Source: Acidobacteriota bacterium (lineage in GTDB: Bacteria; Acidobacteriota; Vicinamibacteria; Vicinamibacterales; 2-12-FULL-66-21). From it: a stretch of DNA of 52,922 bases. The stretch is from the NCBI GenBank assembly GCA_003222675.1, contig QHWT01000099.1, positions 1-52,922 of the forward strand, in the 5' to 3' direction. The notes under the pieces were generated by a model. It saw nothing but the letters and a program-made list of their open reading frames with translations, made no database searches and was not told where the DNA came from. The first letter of the stretch is position 1, and each line of letters begins with the position of its first letter. Positions 35,870 to 44,214 of this stretch are shown here, one piece after another. The position numbers were made by a program, and so were the translations under genes.

Positions 35870-36055
35870 ACGCGCGAGAAGCGCTCCAGCGCACGAGCCT
35901 GGGCCGGCAGAAAAGCGGCGCACGACAGGAAGACGAGAATTCAGGGAACTTCAGGGGAGGGCGCTGGGTCCCATTTACGGACCTCCTGTGATTGACAGGG
36001 GCTCGCAGGGTCCTTCGGCACCGCCGAGTCGCAAGCTGGTACCGCTTACCGCCGG

Positions 36056-36250
36056 TTACCGCTCGCTGCCGTGCTCGTTGATCTCCTCCGCCTCGTCCAG
36101 AGGGTTCATGTTCTCGTCGAACCCGGCGTCGTAATCGGTGCCGGTGTCGCTCACTTCCTTCTCGAAGTTGCGAACCTCGTCCGTGTCGCGGCGGACCTCG
36201 GCCTCGGGATCCCAGGCGTCCGGGGTGGTGTCGTCGTGAGGCTGGCGCAT
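36056..36250 (-). CDS. Small acidic hypothetical protein, 64 aa
   Basis: Strongly acidic and hydrophilic (DTDEVRNFEKEVSDTGTDYDAG, ending ENMNPLDEAEEINEHGSER), without Cys or hydrophobic segments. I chose the Met at 36250 (MRQPHDDTT), which has a GGAGG Shine-Dalgarno 6 bases upstream; the ORF could extend ten codons. No family recognised. Confidence 0.6.
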   Translation of the reverse strand: MRQPHDDTTPDAWDPEAEVRRDTDEVRNFEKEVSDTGTDYDAGFDENMNPLDEAEEINEHGSER

Positions 36251-36339
36251 CGCATCCTCCAATTTGGGGCGGGCATGCAATCTTGGTGACCGAAGTTTAA
36301 CGGAAGCCGAACCACGCCGGGATAAAATCAGACGTCACC

Positions 36340-37242
36340 ATGAGAGGGATCGCCGCCGCGGCTGCTGTTTCAGCTCTGACGCTGAGTGTGCAGAATCCGA
36401 CAGTCCTCGATCGCCGGCCGCTGCGATCCAGCGTCGAGCTGACAGTGGTCACGGCGACCGTGCGCGACACGGACGGGCGTCTCATCACCGGGCTGCCGCA
36501 GGACGCGTTCGAGATTTACGAGGACGGCGATCGTCAGGCGATTTCGCAGTTCACCAACGAACGCGTGCCGGTCGGCCTCGGGCTGCTGCTCGATATCAGC
36601 GACAGCATGTTCGGCCGCCGCATGATCGACGCACGTGGCGCGGTCGAACGGTTCCTGCTGGAATTGCTCAAACCCAGCGACGCGTTCTTCGTGATGGCCT
36701 TCAATCACGAACCCAGGATCCTGACATCATGGACGAACGATCCGTCTACCGTGCGCGATGCGCTGGGCGCCTTGAAGCCCTGGGGCGGGACCGCGATTTA
36801 CGACGCGATCATTCGCGCGGAGCCGATGCTGGACGCGCGCACGCGCGAACGCGCGGCGCTGGTCGTGATTTCTGACGGTGCAGACACGGCCAGCGATGCG
36901 GCGCTGCGGGACGTGCGCAGCACGGTTCTCCGCACCGATGCGTTCATCTATGCCGTGGCGATCGATTCCACCGAGCGACGGCCGATCAATGCGCGGGTGA
37001 ATCCTGAAGCGCTGCGGGAGATTACGAACCAGAGCGGCGGGACGACCGAAGTCGTGCACGACAGCGGCGATCTCGATGCGGCAACCGCGCGTATCGCCGA
37101 GGAGTTGAACAGCCAGTACGTGCTCGGGTACTCGCCGCCTCACGGCGCGGACGGACGCTACCACAGCATCCGGGTCAAGATGATTGATCCCGCGTATCGC
37201 GTGCGCGCGCGCAACGGATACGTCGCCGCGCCGCGGCCATAG
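36340..37242 (+). CDS. VWFA-related acidobacterial-domain secreted protein
   Basis: 300 residues. Signal peptide (RGIAAAAAVSALTLS), a short beta domain (VVTATVRDTDGRLITGLPQDAFEIYEDG) and a von Willebrand A domain with an intact MIDAS start DISDSM and the later GGTAIYDAI and VVISDGADT pieces. The N-terminal FEIYEDG preface followed by VWA is the signature of the VWFA-related family expanded in Acidobacteriota. Probably a periplasmic or secreted metal-dependent protein-binding module; the partner is unknown. The C-terminal RVRARNGYVA is also typical of the family. Confidence 0.9.
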   Translation: MRGIAAAAAVSALTLSVQNPTVLDRRPLRSSVELTVVTATVRDTDGRLITGLPQDAFEIYEDGDRQAISQFTNERVPVGLGLLLDISDSMFGRRMIDARGAVERFLLELLKPSDAFFVMAFNHEPRILTSWTNDPSTVRDALGALKPWGGTAIYDAIIRAEPMLDARTRERAALVVISDGADTASDAALRDVRSTVLRTDAFIYAVAIDSTERRPINARVNPEALREITNQSGGTTEVVHDSGDLDAATARIAEELNSQYVLGYSPPHGADGRYHSIRVKMIDPAYRVRARNGYVAAPRP

Positions 37243-37328
37243 GGGCCGGTTGAGGGAGGGCGGCTGGCGGTTGTCGGGAAATGACCGGCGATCAAACCGT
37301 TCTGACCACCATGCCCCGACAAGGCCCC

Positions 37329-37398
37329 TCCGACGTCCGACAACTGACGTCCGACGTCGACAACCGACGACCAACAACCGATAACCGACAACCGATTA
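37329..37398. repeat. Heptad tandem repeat, ten units, CCGACNA type
   Basis: Ten consecutive 7-bp units in strict register, drifting from TCCGACG on the left to CCGACAA on the right. The last unit ends in the stop codon (37396-37398) of the minus-strand DUF4412 gene. Longest uninterrupted heptad array in the window. Confidence 0.9.
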
Positions 37399-38217
37399 CG
37401 GCTTGATGATCTTGTAATCGGGCGGCACCACGAGCAGATCCGCGGCGATCGGATCCGTGGAGATTGCCGTCACCTTGCTGGTGATCTTCATCGCGCCCAT
37501 CTGCTTCATCATGTCGGCGGCGGCACCGGCGCCCTCGAGCGTCATGTTCATTTCCGTCAGGTATGGGATCCCTTCGGCCCCGGTGAACTTCTTCATCACG
37601 CGGTCCATGCCGTTCGACGGCGCGCCGGGCACGCCACCCGCGAGGATCGTCGCAAGGTTCGCCTCGATGGCGGCCTTCTGGAACGCAAGGTATTCGGCGG
37701 CGCCTGGAGCGGACTTCGCAACCCAGGTGGATCCTTTCATCAGCATCTGCAGGTCCTTGAGCATTTCGGCCGCCTGTGGCGGCATCTGCTGACCGGACGT
37801 CATGTTGCTCATCGCGACTGTCATGCTGAACGCGTATTCCTCGCACTTCAGGCCGTCGATCGTCTGCGACCGCCCGGTCGGCGCGAACGAGCCGTCGACC
37901 TGCGGCAACTGAGCGGGAGGCGCGCCGGGTTTTTCAGGCATCACCCCCGCGATCACATGCGCTGTCTTGTCGTCAGGACGCAGCACGATCACCTCTTTCT
38001 TGGTGAGATCGACGAGGCTCGCGATCGTCCGCCCCATCACTTCCACGTCAGAGCGCGCCTGCATTCCCTTGATGTGCATCACCGTCTTCGGTGTCGAGCC
38101 AGCCATCATGGCGCTCAGTCCCCCTTCAATGGTGGTCGTCGTCGTGACGGTCACGTCAGCGCGCAGGACCGTCGAACACAGAACGACGAACGCGAACGAT
38201 CCAATGCAGCGATTCAT
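37396..38217 (-). CDS. DUF4412-like periplasmic protein
   Basis: 273 residues with a signal peptide (CIGSFAFVVLCSTVLRA) and the DUF4412 pattern: VTVTTTTTIEGG, MHIKGMQARSDVEVMG, IVLRPDDKTAHV, then QTIDGLKCEEY and a Met-rich middle (MSNMTSGQQMPPQAAEM). Function unknown; such proteins are periplasmic and often appear near secreted or VWA-type proteins. I chose the Met at 38217 (MNRCIGSF), which has a GGAGAG Shine-Dalgarno; the extension to 38343 lacks signal-peptide logic. Confidence 0.85.
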   Translation of the reverse strand: MNRCIGSFAFVVLCSTVLRADVTVTTTTTIEGGLSAMMAGSTPKTVMHIKGMQARSDVEVMGRTIASLVDLTKKEVIVLRPDDKTAHVIAGVMPEKPGAPPAQLPQVDGSFAPTGRSQTIDGLKCEEYAFSMTVAMSNMTSGQQMPPQAAEMLKDLQMLMKGSTWVAKSAPGAAEYLAFQKAAIEANLATILAGGVPGAPSNGMDRVMKKFTGAEGIPYLTEMNMTLEGAGAAADMMKQMGAMKITSKVTAISTDPIAADLLVVPPDYKIIKP

Positions 38218-38296
38218 TGTTCTCTCCGTATGCGGTATGCGGACATAAGTCATGGCCGCCGTAAGTCCCGAGGCATGTCGCCCTGAGCCCTTTTGG

Positions 38297-38521
38297 TCAT
38301 TGCTTACGAATCGTTCCCACGACTTCGACGCGAACGGGAACACCCTCGATTTCCGCGGGAGGCTCGGTGCCTTCCGCGAGCGGCTCGCGCAGATTGATCT
38401 TCACCGCGTAATCGCCATCGATGCGCGTGATGCCGACGCCGACAACCGTCCCGAGCTGTTCGAAGTGCCGCAGCGCGGCGGCCTTCGCAGCGCGCGCCTG
38501 CTCGAGCGTGACGCGTGGCAT
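38297..38521 (-). CDS. Small protein linked to the Nal1-like protease
   Basis: 74 residues from the Met at 38521 (MPRVTLEQAR). The core VVGVGITRIDGDYAVKINLREP, then PPAEIEGVPVRVEVVG, resembles the small N-terminal alpha-beta unit that often precedes bacterial Nal1-like trypsin-fold proteases. It follows the broken protease gene by about 30 bases on the same strand and is probably co-transcribed. It may act as a propeptide-like partner, which is inference. Confidence 0.65.
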   Translation of the reverse strand: MPRVTLEQARAAKAAALRHFEQLGTVVGVGITRIDGDYAVKINLREPLAEGTEPPAEIEGVPVRVEVVGTIRKQ

Positions 38522-38551
38522 GGCGGCTCCCATGATCCGGTCTAACGTCGC

Positions 38552-38735
38552 CTAGAACAAGAGCGTGGCCTTCAGGTCCGCCAGCACGCGCTGGATCGGA
38601 TTCGCGTACGTCAGCCCCAGGCCGTTGGTCCCCCCCTGGTCGCCTCCGGCGAAGAGCAACGCGACCGCCTGCATCGACTCGTTGACGATCAGGGATCCGC
38701 TGTCGCCGCCGTCGCTGAACGAGGTCCGCCCGGTG
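38552..38735 (-). pseudogene. Nal1-like protease, 3' part after a frameshift
   Basis: In the frame of the stop at 38552-38554 the sequence reads TSFSDGGDSGSLIVNESMQA through LTYANPIQRVLADLKATLLF. GDSGS is the nucleophile motif of the trypsin fold and belongs to the upstream ORF 38689-39558. The two parts are joined out of frame near 38735, with several expected residues between EVDNV and SDGGDSGS missing, so a short deletion is likelier than a single base change. Confidence 0.75.
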
Positions 38736-39558
38736 CGACATTATCGACCTCGAACGCCGTGATACGCCCCTTGGTGGGACCGGTCGTGCGCCCGACCTTG
38801 TAGACGAATTCACCGGCGTCCAGCGGGTCGGTGGCGACGCCGGCGAGTCTACGATCCGCGTTGCTCACCAGTTGACGCAGACGCCCGGCATCGTAGGTGA
38901 TGTTTGGCTGAATCGCGGCAATCGCGCAGTCGATGAAATTGATGCCGGTCGGCTTGAGGCGCACCCACTTCTTCAACCGCGCGATGCGCTGTGCCGGCTG
39001 GCGGCCGCCATCGTACGGCGCACGCTGCAGGATCCAGTCGTTCGCGCGCGCCCGGTCCTCGTTCGCGAGCACGTGATTGTTCGACAGCACGTGCACCGCG
39101 GTTCCGCGGCGTACGAACGCACCGGTCGTGCCTGCGGTGATACTGACGTGACCGATTGACGCGCCGATCAGGAGCGGCCGTGCATCGGCCTGGTACCACG
39201 GGCGCGAAGCCTGCGCTGGCCGCGCGGCCCCTGACCGTGTCGAAGGGCGCCGCGTGCTCACCCGGCGCGCCTTCGCGCGCTTGTCGATACGGCCGATCAG
39301 GCGGACCTCGATCTCGCCGCTCGCATCACGCGTGAGCCGCTCCACGATCGGGCTGTCCACGAGACTCGGCCGCTGAAGGCGAATCGCCACCCGGAACTCC
39401 CCGTTGTGCGGCGCCACGCCGATGGCAATGGATCGATGTACGCGCGGCACGGTATCCAACGGCCGCGCGCCCACGGCGAACGCTTCCGTTGTCGTGAACG
39501 GAACGATGACGTTCTGCAGCATCTGCTGCTTGAGTCCCTGCGCCGATTCGAGTCGCAT
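38689..39558 (-). CDS. Nal1-like trypsin-fold protease, 5' part (frameshifted gene)
   Basis: Contains an N-terminal IgG-blocking-like prefix (RVHRSIAIGVAPHNGEFRVAIRLQ), a basic Ser/Arg linker, then a trypsin-like fold: GTTGAFVRR, the catalytic His in LSNNHVLANE, the Asp in INFIDCAIA, and KVGRTTGPTKG. The frame is lost after EVDNVA, so the ORF ends without the serine, which is found in the next frame (38552-38735). If the frameshift is real the product is an inactive protease lacking Ser. Start at 39558 has a GGAGGG Shine-Dalgarno about 4 bases upstream. No signal peptide is evident. Confidence 0.75.
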   Translation of the reverse strand: MRLESAQGLKQQMLQNVIVPFTTTEAFAVGARPLDTVPRVHRSIAIGVAPHNGEFRVAIRLQRPSLVDSPIVERLTRDASGEIEVRLIGRIDKRAKARRVSTRRPSTRSGAARPAQASRPWYQADARPLLIGASIGHVSITAGTTGAFVRRGTAVHVLSNNHVLANEDRARANDWILQRAPYDGGRQPAQRIARLKKWVRLKPTGINFIDCAIAAIQPNITYDAGRLRQLVSNADRRLAGVATDPLDAGEFVYKVGRTTGPTKGRITAFEVDNVAPGGPRSATAATADP

Positions 39559-39578
39559 GCGCCCTCCACTTTTATTTC

Positions 39579-41012
<1,434 letters not shown>

Positions 41013-41017
41013 CCGCG

Positions 41018-41899
41018 GTCACCGTCATCGTCAATCGCTCGTCGGGAAAGGGCGTGGGCCCTGATGTGGCCGCCCTCGATGACGCGCTGGCACGCGCCGG
41101 GCTCGACGCGCGGATCGTGGTGGTCCGCGGGCGCGACGTTGTCGCGGAAGCGGAGAAAGCCGCCGCGGACGAGATCATCGTGGCGGCTGGCGGAGACGGC
41201 ACCGTGTCGGCGGTCGCGGCCGTTGCCGTACGGATCGGCGCGACGCTCGGTGTCCTTCCGCTCGGCACGCGCAATCACTTCGCGCGTGACCTCGGGCTTC
41301 CGCTCGACGTGACCGACGCGGCATCGACCATCCGGCGGGGGGCAATTCGCACCGTGGATGTCGGTGAGCTGAACGGCCGGATCTTCGTCAATAACGCGAG
41401 CCTTGGCATCTACGCGCGAATGGTCTGGGAACGACGCGCGGAAGAGCGCCGCGGATACGGCACGTGGACGGCGTTTTCGATTGCGCTGGCGAAAACGTGG
41501 TGGGCGTATCGCACGCTGACGGTGCAGTTGTCGCTCGATGGCAGGCCGCTCCTGCGGCGCAGCCCGTTCGTGTTCATTGGCAATGGTGAATATCAGGCAG
41601 AGGGGATCGGCCTCGGAGCGCGACCATCGCTGGAGACCGGGCGGCTCTCGGCGTACGTCGCGCCGGAATGCGGACGCGTGGAGCTGCTCGCGATGCCGGT
41701 TCGTGCGCTGGCAGGCCGGTTATCGCCGGAGGTGAAATTCGAAGCGTTCACCGCGCGCGAGATCACAATCGAGCCATCGCGATCCAGGATCGCGCTGGCC
41801 CTCGACGGCGAAATCGTCGTGGCGCGCCCTCCCCTGCGCTGCCGGATCCGCCCGCGCGCCTTGCGCGTGTTGACGCCGGCGTCCGCTTCACCGCCTTAG
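41018..41899 (+). CDS. Diacylglycerol-kinase-like lipid kinase (start codon unclear)
   Basis: Homologue of YegS/DagK-type lipid kinases: VTVIVNRSSGKG, nucleotide loop VAAGGDGTVSAVA, GVLPLGTRNHFARDLGLP, NNASLGIYA, and a C-terminal beta domain ending in LDGEIVVARPPLRCRI. It lies just after the argG stop in another frame. The conserved start region VTVIVN has no ATG, GTG or TTG in front; the nearest in-frame candidate is GTG at 40925 inside argG, or the ORF is open far upstream as an argG shadow. 41018 is the first codon of the conserved region, not a proven start. A short deletion of the junction may have removed the true start. Confidence 0.75.
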   Translation, partial: VTVIVNRSSGKGVGPDVAALDDALARAGLDARIVVVRGRDVVAEAEKAAADEIIVAAGGDGTVSAVAAVAVRIGATLGVLPLGTRNHFARDLGLPLDVTDAASTIRRGAIRTVDVGELNGRIFVNNASLGIYARMVWERRAEERRGYGTWTAFSIALAKTWWAYRTLTVQLSLDGRPLLRRSPFVFIGNGEYQAEGIGLGARPSLETGRLSAYVAPECGRVELLAMPVRALAGRLSPEVKFEAFTAREITIEPSRSRIALALDGEIVVARPPLRCRIRPRALRVLTPASASPP

Positions 41900-42045
41900 C
41901 GACACTCCGGGTGCTGGCACCCGCAGCGCAATTCGGTCATGCCGCCGGCATGCTTGCAATGCTCGCTGCAGTACTTGCCCCACTCGCCTTTTTCCGGGAC
42001 CGTACATGAGCACGCAGGATGCGCGCATTTTTCGGGCTGGCTCAT
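41896..42045 (-). CDS. Metallothionein, SmtA-like, 49 aa
   Basis: MSQPEKCAHPACSCTV, then YCSEHCKHAGG and CGCQHPECR: eight Cys and four His in 49 residues, with the CxxxxCxC ... YCSxxCxxxx ... CGCxHxxC pattern of prokaryotic metallothioneins, which bind zinc or cadmium in a four-metal cluster. A strong GAGGAGG Shine-Dalgarno precedes the ATG at 42045. Its TAA overlaps the stop of the convergent kinase gene by two bases. No ArsR-type regulator is adjacent. Confidence 0.88.
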   Translation of the reverse strand: MSQPEKCAHPACSCTVPEKGEWGKYCSEHCKHAGGMTELRCGCQHPECR

Positions 42046-42106
42046 CGGGTCCTCCTCGTTGCGGGACCGACGCATGATTATATGTCGTTCCCGGTAAGAT
42101 GCTCTG

Positions 42107-42901
42107 GTGCGCACCACGCTCTCCGTTTGTCTCGCCGCGCTGTTGACGGCCTGCGGCGGTGGCTTCTCTCCGCCGCCCTCGTCACCCACGCCGACACCGA
42201 CGGTGCCGATCAGCGCGGCGTGCGGCGCGCTGGGCGCCGTGTCCTCCGCGACGGCGATCACCAACGGCGCCACGTGCACGACATCGAATTCTCCTGTCGT
42301 CCTCATCAACCTGCGCGATGCGGATGGCAACCTTTCGGGCGCGTGCTCGGGAACGGTCATCGCACCGCGTGCCGTCCTGACGGCGGCGCACTGCCTCGCC
42401 CAGACGGAATCCGCGCGCATTTTCATCGGCAGCGGTCCTCAGATTGACGCTGAATCGCTGCACGGGTTCCCGGGATTCCGCGAGGGAGACGCGAACGCGC
42501 TCGACGTCGGCGTGATGCTCTTCGCCGAGGACATCGGTACCACGATCATTCCGTTGCTGCTCAGTCGCGACGCGCGTGTCGGGGAGACGGCTGTCGTCGC
42601 CGGCTGGGGCAGGGATCAGATCCAGAGCGGATCGACGCTGCGCGCGGGCTCGACCACCATCTCCGCTGTCGGTCCAATTCTGTTGCAGACAGAATTCTCG
42701 ACCACGAACAGTTCCGTATGTCCCGGCGACTCGGGCGGCGCGCTGCTCATTTCGGAGGCGGGCACGTGGTCGCTTGCCGGCGTGATTTCGGCAAATTCCA
42801 CGACGTCGTGCGCGTTCGGCAGTAATTTCTATGCGAACGTGCGGAACGCGCAGGTTAGCGCGTTCATCCTGGGGCTGGTGCCCAACGTGCGGCGACAATG
42901 A
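42107..42901 (+). CDS. Trypsin-like (S1) serine protease lipoprotein
   Basis: 264 residues from GTG at 42107. Lipobox LLTAC at the end of a short signal, then a Pro/Thr linker (PPPSSPTPTPTVP) and an S1 fold: SGTVIAPRAVLTAAHC (His), ANALDVGVMLF (Asp), and VCPGDSGGALL (Ser). The triad is complete, so it should be an active periplasmic or outer-membrane-anchored protease. A pair of Cys before the GDSGG and at TSCAFG may form the usual S1 disulphide. Its stop overlaps the ATG of the next gene (ATGA). Confidence 0.9.
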   Translation: MRTTLSVCLAALLTACGGGFSPPPSSPTPTPTVPISAACGALGAVSSATAITNGATCTTSNSPVVLINLRDADGNLSGACSGTVIAPRAVLTAAHCLAQTESARIFIGSGPQIDAESLHGFPGFREGDANALDVGVMLFAEDIGTTIIPLLLSRDARVGETAVVAGWGRDQIQSGSTLRAGSTTISAVGPILLQTEFSTTNSSVCPGDSGGALLISEAGTWSLAGVISANSTTSCAFGSNFYANVRNAQVSAFILGLVPNVRRQ

Positions 42902-43533
42902 ATTGGCCCCATGAGTCTCGAGTCATGAGCCCTGAGTCGGTGGTCCCGAGTTCCGAGTCCGATGAACTGGATCCGAACTCGTGCGACCCGCGTCCCGCAG
43001 CCCGCACCCCGTCTTCCGTTGTCAAAGGGCGTGTGCGCGAGCAGGTCGTTCGCGGCGCCGGATTGGTGGTGGCGTTGGTCTACGCGGCGATGATCGTGTG
43101 GGCCTATGCGCGGCAGCCGCGGACGATAGCGCAGGTCACGGGAGGGTTGAGCGCCACCATCGGCGCGTATCGCGTGGAACCGCGGTCATACGCCGACGGC
43201 CTGCAGTTCTTCCGGCGCGATCAGTTCGTCGAAGCGCGCGCGGCATTCGCGCGTGCCGATCCGGCGGAACGCGATGCGCAGACGCAGTTTTACATCGCGT
43301 ACAGCTACTACCGCGAGGGCTGGGGACGTTTGTACAGCACTGACGCGCTGTTTGCCAAAGGGCTCGAGTCGGCGAACAAGGCGATCGCGCTCGCGCCGGG
43401 CGGCCGGCTCGTCGTCGATGACCCGGATCTGCAGATGCACTCGGCGGACGAACTGAAGGCCGAGCTCCAGCGCGGCCTCGAGCGCGATCTCTCCGATCTC
43501 AATCCGATGCGCCTGTTCAGGACGCGCAAATGA
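42898..43533 (+). CDS. Membrane protein with TPR-like periplasmic part
   Basis: Single transmembrane helix (AGLVVALVYAAMIVWAYA) followed by helical hairpins (SYADGLQFFRRDQFVEARAAFARADPAERDAQ, then YREGWGRLYSTDALFAKGLESANKAIALAP), a tetratricopeptide-like arrangement. No family named. The N-terminal 45 codons are entirely encoded by heptad repeat DNA, so the native start may be GTG at 43033 (VREQVVRGAG); the ATGA overlap with the upstream stop supports 42898. Its own stop overlaps the start of the following membrane protein gene, so these genes are a coupled set. Confidence 0.7.
   Translation: MNWPHESRVMSPESVVPSSESDELDPNSCDPRPAARTPSSVVKGRVREQVVRGAGLVVALVYAAMIVWAYARQPRTIAQVTGGLSATIGAYRVEPRSYADGLQFFRRDQFVEARAAFARADPAERDAQTQFYIAYSYYREGWGRLYSTDALFAKGLESANKAIALAPGGRLVVDDPDLQMHSADELKAELQRGLERDLSDLNPMRLFRTRK
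42911..43017. repeat. Heptad repeats, ATGAGTC then GCRNCCC types
   Basis: ATGAGTC, TCGAGTC, ATGAGCC, CTGAGTC (42911-42938), further looser units with CCGAGTN, then GCGACCC, GCGTCCC, GCAGCCC, GCACCCC (42983-43010). The two groups have different consensus but the same 7-bp period. They lie at the 3' side of the protease gene, inside the N-terminal codons of the next ORF. Confidence 0.85.
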
Positions 43534-44207
43534 GCCCTCGCCGCGAAGCGGTGTTTCTTCCGCTGGCGCTTCTAACCGTGGCGCTGTTCGGCGGACTCGA
43601 ACCCGGGAGAGCGGCCCCGTTCACGGCGCCGCCGCTGTTCGCGCTGGTGCTCGCCGTCATGCTGTTTGCCGCGCTCGTGAGGAGCGGCGCGCTCGCGCCG
43701 GAACGGCTCGTCCACGATTCACGCACGAGCCTCGCGAACGCGAATGGGGCCGTCGTCATGCTCGCGCTGTTCGGCGCGAGCACGCAGGTTGTCAACCTGC
43801 TGACGCCGCGGTCGGGACTCCCGCTCGTCGCGGTGAATGCGTTCCTGTTCGTTCTGCTCCTCAACACGCTCGTCGCCGCGCCCGATCGCGTGAGGCTGCT
43901 GCGCAGCCTGATGGTGATCTGCGGATCCGCCTTCGTGCTGAAATTCGTGATTCTCGCCGGGCTCTCCGATCCGGAGGGCGGGCGCACGAAGCGCGTGCTC
44001 GTTGCGCTGTTCGATGCGGCGACGCTGGGCACCATCGCGCAGGATCCGTTGACCGACATCGCCGGATATCTTGCGTTCTTTACGATCGTGCTGTATCTCG
44101 TCGCCGTCGCCGCGCTCCCGCGGGCCACATACGCGCTGGCTGTCACGCCCCGTTTGAACGCGCAGCTGACACAGTCTCTTCCGCCTGAAGGCGGAAGCCA
44201 CAGGTAG
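43530..44207 (+). CDS. Hypothetical multi-pass membrane protein
   Basis: 225 residues with about six hydrophobic helices (FLPLALLTVALFGGLEP, PLFALVLAVMLFAALV, LVAVNAFLFVLLLNTLVA, LMVICGSAFVLKFVILAG, IAGYLAFFTIVLYLVAVAA). No family recognised. Starts by ATGA overlap with the TPR-like gene. The last eight residues before Arg (LPPEGGSH) are encoded by the short palindromic element and the stop comes right after it, so the natural C-terminus has been replaced or extended. Confidence 0.75.
   Translation: MSPRREAVFLPLALLTVALFGGLEPGRAAPFTAPPLFALVLAVMLFAALVRSGALAPERLVHDSRTSLANANGAVVMLALFGASTQVVNLLTPRSGLPLVAVNAFLFVLLLNTLVAAPDRVRLLRSLMVICGSAFVLKFVILAGLSDPEGGRTKRVLVALFDAATLGTIAQDPLTDIAGYLAFFTIVLYLVAVAALPRATYALAVTPRLNAQLTQSLPPEGGSHR
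44178..44201. repeat. Palindromic element, short form, coding for a C-terminus
   Basis: CTTCCGCCT-GA-AGGCGGAAG plus CCAC, the same 24-bp unit as 30239-30262. Here it is read in frame as LPPEGGSH at the end of the membrane protein, and it lies 14 bases before the TTG start of lhr. Confidence 0.9.
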
Positions 44208-44214
44208 GTGTGGT

